Below, in pieces: positions 20,829 through 28,448 of a stretch of DNA of 28,787 nucleotides. Numbering within the stretch: position 1 is the stretch's first letter; every line of letters begins with the position of its first letter. The position numbers and the translations under genes are program-made. This stretch comes from a virus: the IMG/VR virus record IMGVR_UViG_3300025266_000034, positions 1 to 28,787 of that record. One strand, given 5' to 3'. The notes under the pieces are model-generated. The model worked only from the letters and a program-made list of their open reading frames with translations. It ran no database searches and was not told the DNA's origin.

Positions 20829-20976
20829 TATCACGTTTTAATAAAACCCATTTATTTATAGTATAACCTATACTTAAAAGTAACAGAACAATTTTTAAAA
20901 CTACGTCTACGTTTGTAATGCTAATTACTAAACTACTAATATTCAAAGAATACATTTTTACGTCTCCCAAACTCAT
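20812..20976 (-). CDS. Small membrane protein upstream of amidase (54 aa), lysis-related candidate
   Basis: A 54-residue protein starting MSLGDVKMYSLNISSLVISI, with a hydrophobic segment about residues 24-39 (VDVVLKIVLLLLSIGY) and a basic tail, NKWVLLKRDNEKNK. The single span and cytoplasmic basic tail suit a small holin, antiholin or membrane-anchored lysis helper. It lies between fibre and amidase, overlapping the amidase start by 17 bases. Confidence 0.62.
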   Translation of the reverse strand: MSLGDVKMYSLNISSLVISITNVDVVLKIVLLLLSIGYTINKWVLLKRDNEKNK

Positions 20977-20986
20977 TTTTTTATTT

Positions 20987-23098
20987 TTAAGATATTGTTA
21001 TAAGTTGCGAGTTGTTTTTTATGTCGTCATTGAAATCTATATTTTTTACTCTCATTCGTATATAAAAATCACATTGTCCACTTCCGTTTGTTGCAAAGCC
21101 ATTAGTAGTACTTATTCTTACAGAAGATTTTGGTACTGCATTAACAGTTCCTATAGCAGCCGCATTAGATTGGTCAAAAGTCATTAGTTTTCTACTAGTT
21201 GAGGCTGAATTAAATTCCGCTGCACCTAATTTATAAGCTGTAGTTGTTCTAGTACCGTTATTTTGGGTTTGATAATTTATTACAATGTTTTCATTAACCG
21301 CCATTGTGGGCGCACCACCACCACTTGTGGGTACTGAATACATATAGGCTTCTTTAACAATATAAGTAAAATTGCTATCTTGTGGTATTAACTCTTTACC
21401 CGCACCGCTTAAACTTGCCATAGTTGTCCTAGATAAAACAAACGTCATAATTCTTTCGTCTTCGCATATTTTACCACCGTTACTAAAAGCTGTTGTATAT
21501 TGAGTGGCTGCCTGTGCGCCACCCGAAACATTATAATCTGTACCCTTACCATAGTAGCCCATTTTTACATATCCTACGGGCGTGTCTCCTGTTGTACTAA
21601 CGAATAAATATTGCTCATTTGTTAAACCTACATTTAACGAACCTCTTACTCTTGCATTTTTTCCTACGTCAAGCGACGCTTCGGGTTGATTTCCTGCTAT
21701 ACTCTCTGTTGCAATTCCTAATCTTGCCGACTGCGATTCAAGGTTTAAAGTACCCCCGTTTGCGTCTCCTCCGTTACCTTTAATTGTCATTCTACCGTAT
21801 ACATTTATGAATTTAGCATTTTGTGTACCTTCAGATTGTGCCATAATAGAGTTCCCTATCTCTAGTGTATCTGTGTATATTGGTATAAAGGTAATAGACT
21901 GTCCCGAACTTTGGGGTGCAATCGTATTGGTAGCTATCTCATTAGTATTAGTAGCTATGTTAGTAGTATTATCTGCAATAGCGTTAACCTGTGCGGTAGT
22001 AATACCGTCTTTTAAAGTGTTTACAGCTATTTCGTCTGCCTGCGCTGTCGTTATACCTACTTTAGCGGTGTTTGCAACAACCGCTGCACTTGCAGCAACC
22101 TTAGCATCTGTATAACCTACCTTAGCTGTGTTAACGGTTATCTCGCTAGCCTGTGCGGTAGTAATACCAACCTTTAAAGTATTGGCTGCAACCGCTGTAT
22201 TATTAGAAACTAATGTAGGTAAATTTGCAAGCGTTGGGTAAAAAGTATCATAATCTGACGAGTTAGCTAAAATATTTCCTACTCTGCCAAAAACTGTCGA
22301 AACGCTTTCGGTATTATCTATTTTACTCCACGCTACACCGTTTGAAATTACCCAATCGCCAACACCATAAATAATACTTTCAAAAGTTCCTGCTACGCTT
22401 ACTATGTAATAGTGTCCGTTTACTGTACTTGCTAGAGGTAAACTAGGGTCGTCTGTAGTTGCGTTCCACGTACCTTGAAATTTTAAGCCACCGATAATAC
22501 TAGCGGGTAAATATGTTTCTAAAATTTTAGAACTTGCATCTAAAGGTACATAACCGCTAGGCTGTCCCTTATTTACTAAAAACTCTGCGGTAGTATTTAT
22601 CGTACTAATATTAGTTGTATTGGTTGTTATGTCTGTAGCGTTTGTATTTATGTTTGTTTCTAAAGTACTACCGTCAATAATTAAAGCATTCGACGACGCT
22701 TCTGTTGTAATGCCGCTTTTACCCTCAACTATAAAAATCTCGCTATCTAGGTCTACGTCCCCTGTCCCTGTATTACCGCTAAAATCTAAATCCTGCGTCG
22801 AAATATTATTGTCTACATATTTTTTAACAGAACCTACAGTAGGTATTTTTGTTTCCGTTGATAAAAACAGCTCACTAGAGACTAGAAAATTGTTTATTTT
22901 TACTGCGTTACTATCTTCTAGGGCTGTAAATTTTAATGTATTAAGCTCTATATCTCCTAAATTATTTATTTTAACATTGCTATCTTGCCCCGTACCGTCT
23001 TGTATTTGTGTAAGTGTACCGTCTAAAGCTAAATTTGTAGAGGTTTTAAGTAAACCCTCGTAAGTGTCCTTTATTTTCTTATTTTTTAGTGTACTCAT
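20987..23098 (-). CDS. Tail fibre / receptor-binding protein
   Basis: A 703-residue fibre. The N-terminus (MSTLKNKKIKDTYEGLLKTS, then beta-repeat-like segments to about 130) is an attachment region. A module containing GLKFQGTWNATTDDPSLP, GHYYIVSVAG and GDWVISNGVAWSKID (about 195-270) resembles a carbohydrate-binding-like fold found in phage fibres. It is followed by heptad-type repeats of the NTAKVGITTAQADEI kind (about 290-400), a common trimeric spacer. The C-terminal 300 residues are unique, Gly/Ser/Thr-rich and end in IDFNDDIKNNSQLITIS. They probably recognise the host surface. There is no chaperone domain at the end. Confidence 0.85.
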   Translation of the reverse strand: MSTLKNKKIKDTYEGLLKTSTNLALDGTLTQIQDGTGQDSNVKINNLGDIELNTLKFTALEDSNAVKINNFLVSSELFLSTETKIPTVGSVKKYVDNNISTQDLDFSGNTGTGDVDLDSEIFIVEGKSGITTEASSNALIIDGSTLETNINTNATDITTNTTNISTINTTAEFLVNKGQPSGYVPLDASSKILETYLPASIIGGLKFQGTWNATTDDPSLPLASTVNGHYYIVSVAGTFESIIYGVGDWVISNGVAWSKIDNTESVSTVFGRVGNILANSSDYDTFYPTLANLPTLVSNNTAVAANTLKVGITTAQASEITVNTAKVGYTDAKVAASAAVVANTAKVGITTAQADEIAVNTLKDGITTAQVNAIADNTTNIATNTNEIATNTIAPQSSGQSITFIPIYTDTLEIGNSIMAQSEGTQNAKFINVYGRMTIKGNGGDANGGTLNLESQSARLGIATESIAGNQPEASLDVGKNARVRGSLNVGLTNEQYLFVSTTGDTPVGYVKMGYYGKGTDYNVSGGAQAATQYTTAFSNGGKICEDERIMTFVLSRTTMASLSGAGKELIPQDSNFTYIVKEAYMYSVPTSGGGAPTMAVNENIVINYQTQNNGTRTTTAYKLGAAEFNSASTSRKLMTFDQSNAAAIGTVNAVPKSSVRISTTNGFATNGSGQCDFYIRMRVKNIDFNDDIKNNSQLITIS

Positions 23099-23198
23099 TT
23101 GTCTTTTTTATTTTAACTTTTTTATTAGTATCTTTTTTTAATACGTAACTTATTAACTTGTTTACGTTTACCGACTTTATGATATATTCTTTTTTCAT
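23079..23198 (-). CDS. Small lysine-rich protein (39 aa)
   Basis: A 39-residue frame starting MKKEYIIKSVNVNKLISYVL and ending in KKDTNKKVKIKKTNEYTKK. It begins one base after the connector stop and overlaps the fibre start by 20 bases. It is very basic (about a third Lys). The tight coupling and A-rich leader support translation, but I do not recognise it; fibre-assembly or DNA-binding roles are only guesses. An upstream in-frame extension over the connector gene looks like a shadow. Confidence 0.5.
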   Translation of the reverse strand: MKKEYIIKSVNVNKLISYVLKKDTNKKVKIKKTNEYTKK

Positions 23199-23199
23199 T

Positions 23200-23703
23200 T
23201 TATAAAACCCACCCCACAAAAGCCGCACTTCTGCTAGGGTACATATCGTCGTTTCTATTCTCAAAATATTTCGGAAACTTTGCGGACGCATTAAAACTCA
23301 TAAAATCTATAAATCGTCTTGTATAAAACTCTGCAAAATTACGGTGCTTTTGAATTAAACTATCTACCTCTTCTCTAGTAGCCTGTTGTGCATTTTCGCT
23401 AGTATGTTTCTGTAAACCGCCCTGTGAAATTGTAAAACTACTAAAAGGTAGGTAATCTACCATTGTAAAATGAATAAGCATTGGCTGTAAAAAATCTTTT
23501 AGCAAAGCGTCCATATCTGCGCTTATATTGTCTGCTAATATAGCCTCGCTTACTTGCTCGTATAAAGCCGTACCCATATATATCTGTAAATGTTGTATTT
23601 GCGATAAATTTACAAATTGTAAAAACGAGTCCGTATCTACATTTCCATTTATAATTGTGTTTTTTACTAGGTCTGTCCTATTTATAAAAAGTGCTGTTGC
23701 CAT
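23200..23703 (-). CDS. Head-tail connector candidate (DUF6712-like), 167 aa
   Basis: A 167-residue helical protein starting MATALFINRTDLVKNTIING, with QLYMG-like core (LQIYMGTALYEQVSEAILAD), LQPMLIHFTMVDYLPF and FAEFYTRRFIDFM helices, ending in FVGWVL. I associate this opening and helical core with DUF6712-type proteins that follow the portal in Bacteroidota phages. The fold type is that of gp6-like adaptors that connect portal and tail. It lies 4 bases after the portal stop. Confidence 0.62.
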   Translation of the reverse strand: MATALFINRTDLVKNTIINGNVDTDSFLQFVNLSQIQHLQIYMGTALYEQVSEAILADNISADMDALLKDFLQPMLIHFTMVDYLPFSSFTISQGGLQKHTSENAQQATREEVDSLIQKHRNFAEFYTRRFIDFMSFNASAKFPKYFENRNDDMYPSRSAAFVGWVL

Positions 23704-23707
23704 AGTT

Positions 23708-25669
23708 TTATCTGTCGTATTTCCAATAATCGTTTTGTGCTTCTGCTATTTGTGCTACTTCTCTAGGATTTGCTACTATTCTAGCCTCGTCTCTCATATT
23801 AGGGTCAATAGCTATAATTAAACGTCGTGCTTCGTTTACTGTTATTCTTTTATTATTTTTTCTTAAATATGTTCGTCTCTCAAAAAAATGTTGGCAATTA
23901 ACACCGCCTTTATAAAGAAAAATATTATAGTTATCTGCGCCTCGTATTCCTAGACCCTCGTTTACATTCTGTGCGTTTCCGTTATAGTTTGGGTTGTCGC
24001 TATCTAGGTCTTCTACTCTGTAAACCCTTGACGCCGAAACCATATCTCTACAAAATTCTCTTTCGGGTGCTTGCGACCCTGCGTAAACATATCGTACTTT
24101 AATAATAGTTGTATCTTGGTCGCTACTTTTATTAGGTGTACTACGTACTGCGCTAGCAAAATTAAAGGTATTATGTAATTGTTTATCGTATTCGTTTGAC
24201 GGTCTAGCGTCTATAAGTTCCCAATTTTCTAAATCTTCGTCTTCGCCTACTTCTGCTAGTCTTTTTAATAAAGCCCCTTTTATCTCTTCTGTTAATTCGG
24301 GTGCTTTTTTATCTAGGTCTGTGTGATTTTGGCAAGGCATAAACCATTTTCTACCGTCTTCGTCTATCATTTCGTGGTAGCCCATACAGCCCAATTCATT
24401 AGCTTTGTCTTCTGCCTGCTGTATAGACTCGTAGGCTTGTTTGCCGTCAATTACTTTTAGCTGTGTTTTAAAGTCTTGCTTTTGTCCTGTTTGCTCCTCT
24501 ATCTCTTCTATAGTATTTGCGTTTTCTAAATCTATAAATTCTAAAGGTTGTAAAGTCTTTATATATAAATTTAAACTAATATCATTATAGGCAAGTATTT
24601 CATCAAAACCTCGTAAGATTAAATCTTGAAATGGTCTAACAATAGAGTTGTCATAAAGTATAGAGGCGTTTTTTAATTCATCTGCATTTGAACCTAGACC
24701 CGATTCTTTATTAATTCCTAGTAATAACGGGCTTGTAATTCTGTGCGAAATTATTATTTTTTGGCTGCTCTCTGTACTTAAAAATTGGTACTGTTGGTGT
24801 GCGTCTGAAAGTTGTATAGTTTCTACGCTTGCCGCCTCTTCTGCTGAATTATTAAAAGCTAAAATAAAACGTCCACTATTTGACGTACCTACATATTTTT
24901 GGTAAATTTTGTTTTCTATTTCCCTCTGTGTATCTTCGTCGGGTACACCACTATTCATATTTAAAAGTAGCGACGGATTCATACCGTTTTTTAACGAGTT
25001 TAAATGAAAATTACTTATTTCCGCTTCCATTTCTATATACTGTGTACCCCCTTGGTAGTCTACAGGGCTGTAGTAGTAATAGCCCGACTTATACGGCTTT
25101 ATAAATAACATTTCCATATCTTCATTAGAAAATCCAAAAGCGGGTATTCTTTTTATGTCGTCCGACGTTCTTACGTCCGTCCAATCTGCGGCGTAGTAAT
25201 ATCCTGTAATATCGCCGTCTTCATTTGCACGCTCTGCCCTTAAAGTTTCTACGGGGTAGTGTTCTACTTGTACTATCTTACTCCTGTCTTCGTTGTAGAT
25301 AACTTGCATAGAGCATCCACCAAATAGTTTTAAATCTATAGCTAAACGGCTTAGTGTTTCGTCTTTAAATAATTTACGCATTACGGCGTAGTCATTAGGT
25401 TTTTTACTACTATCTGTAGCATCTAAACCACGCCCCGCTATAAGTTGTGCTGTACCGTTTATAGCTGCTGAATTTGTAGGGCTACCATTAAATAAATCTA
25501 GCAAGTAACCGTAGTAATCGTTATCTGCCCCGTATTTTACAAACTCTTGGTTTTGCTCCTCGCTTATAAGTGGGCTAGTATATGTACCTAGGTTTACAAA
25601 CTTTAAACTAGATTTGTTTTTAGTAGGTACTGCCGCCTTTTGATTATATTTTTTTAGCTGTTTTTTCAT
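23708..25669 (-). CDS. Portal protein with C-terminal MuF-like minor head domain
   Basis: A 653-residue protein. Residues about 1-390 are a portal of the PBSX/HK97-like type: helical clip and wing segments, DLKLFGGCSMQVIYNED, FISP-like GFSNEDMEMLFIKPYKSGYY, then SHRITSPLLLGINKESGLGS and a stem helix before LNLYIKTLQPLEF. After a linker with HTDLDKKAPELTEEIKG, the C-terminal part (about 527-600) contains YVYAGSQAPEREFCRDMVSA and GGVNCQHFFERRTY. The latter is the C-x-H signature of MuF/SPP1 gp7-type minor head proteins. In most phages these are separate genes, so this looks like a fusion. Portal forms the DNA gate; MuF domains are packaged in few copies. The ATG overlaps the upstream stop as ATGA. 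Confidence 0.8.
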   Translation of the reverse strand: MKKQLKKYNQKAAVPTKNKSSLKFVNLGTYTSPLISEEQNQEFVKYGADNDYYGYLLDLFNGSPTNSAAINGTAQLIAGRGLDATDSSKKPNDYAVMRKLFKDETLSRLAIDLKLFGGCSMQVIYNEDRSKIVQVEHYPVETLRAERANEDGDITGYYYAADWTDVRTSDDIKRIPAFGFSNEDMEMLFIKPYKSGYYYYSPVDYQGGTQYIEMEAEISNFHLNSLKNGMNPSLLLNMNSGVPDEDTQREIENKIYQKYVGTSNSGRFILAFNNSAEEAASVETIQLSDAHQQYQFLSTESSQKIIISHRITSPLLLGINKESGLGSNADELKNASILYDNSIVRPFQDLILRGFDEILAYNDISLNLYIKTLQPLEFIDLENANTIEEIEEQTGQKQDFKTQLKVIDGKQAYESIQQAEDKANELGCMGYHEMIDEDGRKWFMPCQNHTDLDKKAPELTEEIKGALLKRLAEVGEDEDLENWELIDARPSNEYDKQLHNTFNFASAVRSTPNKSSDQDTTIIKVRYVYAGSQAPEREFCRDMVSASRVYRVEDLDSDNPNYNGNAQNVNEGLGIRGADNYNIFLYKGGVNCQHFFERRTYLRKNNKRITVNEARRLIIAIDPNMRDEARIVANPREVAQIAEAQNDYWKYDR

Positions 25670-26085
25670 AATACTACGTAGTCGTTATTTCTTGTATTTT
25701 CTGTTATATAAACACCTTTATTTATATTATACTCTTCGTCCTCATTTTGATTAATTACCTGCGCTGTGCAAAAAATTAAATCTACATAAACTGACTCCTT
25801 AATTGGAAACTCATAGTCCCACGTATTATCGTTTAATTCCCATAAAATAGGGCAACTATTCCAATAGGCGTCGGGTGTGTCCTCTCTAATATCGTAAAAA
25901 TGCCCCTCTACTAAATTAAATACCCCTGTAATTTCTAAATAATCGCCTACCTTTGTTATAGTAGGGTTGTATACAATAGTTTCGTTTGTTGTGTCGTCTC
26001 TAAGTAAAATAGCCGCTACCGTGGTATAATCACGGGGTATATATTTAAACGTCTGCGGGTCTGTCGTTGGTTTTAACACTATCAT
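25666..26085 (-). CDS. Unknown structural-region protein (139 aa)
   Basis: A 139-residue, acidic, beta-rich protein starting MIVLKPTTDPQTFKYIPRDY, with LEITGVFNLVEGHFYDIRED and CPILWELNDNTWDYEF. It ends in a repeat-like NINKGVYITENTRNNDYVVL. I do not recognise a domain, although similar proteins occur near portal genes in Bacteroidota phages as I recall. It begins the portal transcript: the late-promoter-like motif ends 3 bases before its ATG, and a terminator lies just beyond. A head or neck accessory, or a fibre-attachment protein, is possible. Confidence 0.6.
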   Translation of the reverse strand: MIVLKPTTDPQTFKYIPRDYTTVAAILLRDDTTNETIVYNPTITKVGDYLEITGVFNLVEGHFYDIREDTPDAYWNSCPILWELNDNTWDYEFPIKESVYVDLIFCTAQVINQNEDEEYNINKGVYITENTRNNDYVVL

Positions 26086-26088
26086 ATC

Positions 26089-26116
26089 TATATAACGTAA
26101 TTTTTAAATTTTTTGC
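26089..26116 (-). promoter_or_regulatory. Late-promoter-like motif GCAAA-N12-TACGTTATATA (portal operon)
   Basis: GCAAA (26116..26112), 12 AT-rich bases and TACGTTATATA (26099..26089), 3 bases before the ATG at 26085. It differs from the other four at the first base of the downstream box. It starts within a few bases of the T-run of the terminator that ends the preceding transcript. Confidence 0.68.
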
Positions 26117-26118
26117 AT

Positions 26119-26149
26119 AAAAAAAGGGGTAGCCTGTTGACTTACCCCT
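26119..26149 (-). terminator. Intrinsic terminator after the 26178..26714 gene
   Basis: Minus strand AGGGGTA (26149..26143), an 11-base loop and TACCCCT (26131..26125) form a 7-bp stem followed by seven Ts. It ends the capsid transcript before the portal block, which then has its own promoter motif. Confidence 0.88.
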
Positions 26150-26177
26150 AATATAATTAGCTAATATTTAATTTACC

Positions 26178-26714
26178 TTAGCTTGGCTCTATTTGACTAG
26201 CACTAGCATTTGCTGTAACTACACTAGCTGTTACAAAAAATGCGGGTAAAGTCTCTTGTGCTGTAAATGTTAAACCCGAAAATCCGCTTAAATCTCCATA
26301 GGCTTGCCCTGTGGTAATTGAACCGCCCGAACTTTGCACGCCGTTAGTAGCACCCATTAAAAAGTAGTTACCGTTATAGTCCTCTACAAAAATTTGCGTT
26401 CTACTTTTGATTAAATCTATTAGTTCCTGCTGCGAAAGTAAGTCTAATTTTTTTAATGTCATTGTTAAGGTTTGTTCGTAATAAACAGAACCATTTTCTG
26501 CGGACGCCGTTACCGCCTGCTCTAAACCATTACTAGATTCTAGGTCGTATTTATACAAGTCTACGCTACCGTCATTTCCGATTGCTGTTACTTGTCCGCT
26601 TACTATTGTTAAAGCCCCTAGCGAATTAAAAGGTGCTACATAAATTGCTTTTATACCCCCTACTGAAGAGGTACACGGTAAAGCTCGTCCGATACTTAGT
26701 GAATTACACGCCAT
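26178..26714 (-). CDS. Structural protein, possible major tail or head-decoration protein (178 aa)
   Basis: A 178-residue beta-rich protein. I chose the ATG at 26714 (MACNSLSIGRALPCTSSVGG), since the frame upstream reaches only a TTG. Two N-terminal cysteines (C3, C13), then strands AIYVAPFNSLGALTIVSG, YEQTLTMTLKKLDLLSQQEL and FVEDYNGNYFLMGATNGVQS, with a Thr/Ala/Ser tail. This opening is familiar from Bacteroidota phages as a virion protein; the alternating strands and helix resemble a tail-tube or decoration protein. It lies directly after the capsid protein with terminators on both sides, which would suit a protein made in many copies. Confidence 0.62.
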   Translation of the reverse strand: MACNSLSIGRALPCTSSVGGIKAIYVAPFNSLGALTIVSGQVTAIGNDGSVDLYKYDLESSNGLEQAVTASAENGSVYYEQTLTMTLKKLDLLSQQELIDLIKSRTQIFVEDYNGNYFLMGATNGVQSSGGSITTGQAYGDLSGFSGLTFTAQETLPAFFVTASVVTANASASQIEPS

Positions 26715-26739
26715 TGTTATTTTATTTTTTATTTTAACC

Positions 26740-26773
26740 AAAAAAAGGTAGATAGGCTTATAGCTTACCTACC
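26740..26773 (-). terminator. Intrinsic terminator after the major capsid gene
   Basis: Minus strand GGTAG (26773..26769) pairs with CTACC (26751..26747). Inner GTAAGC/GCCTAT pairing has one mismatch, and a T-run (26746..26740) follows. It probably lowers read-through into the next gene relative to capsid. Confidence 0.75.
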
Positions 26774-26798
26774 CTCTTTAGTTATTATTAATAATTGA

Positions 26799-27770
26799 TT
26801 ATGCTAGAGTGTATAAAACTACGTCCTCTGTTACACCGATTTGTACTCCACTTTGGAAACGTAAAACGATTCTTACATTATCGCTACCGTCTACGTCGGA
26901 TAAATCTAAAATTTTCGCAACATTAGAGTCTGCCATTAAAGCTGTACCATAAAAAAGATTACTCTTTTCTGCTGCTAAAATTGACGTTGCGGGCATTCCT
27001 GGGGCTTTAAAGACTTTTACGCCCTCAAATGTTAAACCGCCATTCTCATACCACATAGACCCCTGTTGGTCTACACCGCCACCACCTACAGCACCAAATC
27101 CACCTAAAGCTCTTACGTATGCCTTAAATGCTACCGTTGGTAAATATAAATGTAAATCTTCTTTACCATATACTTCGGGCTTAATTGCGTCTACAATTTT
27201 TCCTAATTCTGCTACGATTGTCGTAGAGTCAAAACTTGTTGCTGTTGTAACTACGTCTACTACTCCTGCCTCTGTTAAAGCTAAAGTAATTAAACCGTTA
27301 AACTCTCCTGCTAAAGCTGCATTACCACTCCAAATATTATTCTCTGTAGACTCTGCTACTTTGGCTACTACGTGCGCCATTAAATAATCTGCAAATGATG
27401 TAGGTAAATTTTTATAAGCACTAGCTCCCATTTCTAAAGCTAAATAATCTGTTAAAAAATCTTTCTTACAAATTTGTAAATTTACTTGGAAAGGCTCTAC
27501 TTCTAAAACTCTTTGTGATAAATTGATTTGGTCTGCTGTTACTGTAAAGTCGCAAGTTGCATCCGTTACCAATCCTGTACTAGATAATTTTTTTACGATT
27601 TCTTTGTACGCCACGTTTGGCTTAATTGTAATACCGCCTTTGTCTAAAGTGTCTCCACTTAATAACGCTGCCGAAATTATTTCGCCTAGGTACTGTCCCT
27701 CATAAGTTGTAGTAATTGTTCCTACCGAACCACTACCCGTAATGTCTCTTAATTGTGTTCTTTTTTTCAT
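26799..27770 (-). CDS. Major capsid protein (HK97-fold type)
   Basis: A 323-residue protein starting MKKRTQLRDITGSGSVGTIT. Typical features are an N-terminal arm and E-loop region, a spine helix area FADYLMAHVVAKVAESTENN (about residues 126-145) with IWSGNAALAGEFNGLITLAL, the P-domain strand DLHLYLPTVAFKAYVRALGG, and the A-domain end DNVRIVLRFQSGVQIGVTED. It follows the scaffold-like gene by 17 bases. There is no long N-terminal delta domain, which fits a separate scaffold protein. It is preceded by no own promoter motif, so it is likely made from the 1125 promoter. Confidence 0.85.
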   Translation of the reverse strand: MKKRTQLRDITGSGSVGTITTTYEGQYLGEIISAALLSGDTLDKGGITIKPNVAYKEIVKKLSSTGLVTDATCDFTVTADQINLSQRVLEVEPFQVNLQICKKDFLTDYLALEMGASAYKNLPTSFADYLMAHVVAKVAESTENNIWSGNAALAGEFNGLITLALTEAGVVDVVTTATSFDSTTIVAELGKIVDAIKPEVYGKEDLHLYLPTVAFKAYVRALGGFGAVGGGGVDQQGSMWYENGGLTFEGVKVFKAPGMPATSILAAEKSNLFYGTALMADSNVAKILDLSDVDGSDNVRIVLRFQSGVQIGVTEDVVLYTLA

Positions 27771-27787
27771 TCTGTTAAATTTTAATA

Positions 27788-28429
27788 CTAATTAAATAAT
27801 TTGTTAAATACTCTGTCTTTTGTTGTGTGTGTTCCTGCGTTTTGACTATAAAGCGTTTGTGCTGCTTTTCTAGTACTTGTTTCGGGGTTGTGCTTCATTG
27901 GTTTACGGGCGGGCTTTTGCTTACTCATTTTTTGCCTCTCGTCTTCCTTTTCGTCGTCGATTCCGTCTCTATATCCCTCCTCTTCGGCTTGGGGTATAGT
28001 TTCCATATATTTTTTTAACTCTTCTTTTACTTCTGTAATCATTGGTGCAATTACCTCTACTACTGCGTCTACTATTGCAGCTATTTCGTCTACCGCTACT
28101 TCGGGTACGTCCTCTACTACTACCTCGTCTAACTCCTCTTCTTTAATCTTTTTACCGTCTTGCGCCATTTTTTCCTCTTCCATATCGTCTCTCATTTCTG
28201 CTATAGTACCCTCTTCGGTAACTATAATCATACCGCCGTTTTCATTTATTCGGTATTCGCCAATAGGTAGTGCGATTCGTTCGTCGTCTGAAACGATAAA
28301 GATAGCTTCGCCCTCTCTAAAGTTATCCGATTCGATAATTGTTTCGCCGTCTTCTAAGGTCATTTGAGCTAGACCCAATCTTGACTTTAGCATAGTTTTA
28401 ATTTGCTTTAACATTTCTGTTGTCTTCAT
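27788..28429 (-). CDS. Scaffold-like head protein with C-terminal RVFNKLF tag
   Basis: A 213-residue protein. The N-terminal part (about 1-75) is a small beta domain (ESDNFREGEAIFIVSDDERI, PIGEYRINENGGMIIVTEEG). An acidic, low-complexity helical part follows (about 78-140, EEEELDEVVVEDVPEVAVDE-type, split). The C-terminal third is very basic (KQKPARKPMKHNPETSTRK). It closes with TTKDRVFNKLFN (residues 202-213). The charge pattern and the position directly before the capsid gene fit a scaffold, whose C-terminal helix usually binds capsid. The same closing peptide opens three neighbouring proteins, so it is probably a docking or targeting signal rather than a chance match. Cleavage by the XkdF-like protease is likely. 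Confidence 0.72.
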   Translation of the reverse strand: MKTTEMLKQIKTMLKSRLGLAQMTLEDGETIIESDNFREGEAIFIVSDDERIALPIGEYRINENGGMIIVTEEGTIAEMRDDMEEEKMAQDGKKIKEEELDEVVVEDVPEVAVDEIAAIVDAVVEVIAPMITEVKEELKKYMETIPQAEEEGYRDGIDDEKEDERQKMSKQKPARKPMKHNPETSTRKAAQTLYSQNAGTHTTKDRVFNKLFN

Positions 28430-28448
28430 TTTTTAAAAGTATTTATTA

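Noticed and set aside
24800-25669. RKLFKDE in the portal as another copy of the RVFSKLF tag
   Set aside because: It is internal, lacks the R-V-F part and lies in a portal region that varies normally; a chance similarity.
27888-28367. Plus-strand open frame of 159 codons opposite the scaffold-like gene
   Set aside because: Low-complexity Ser/Thr/Ile sequence that mirrors the acidic coding strand; no start context.
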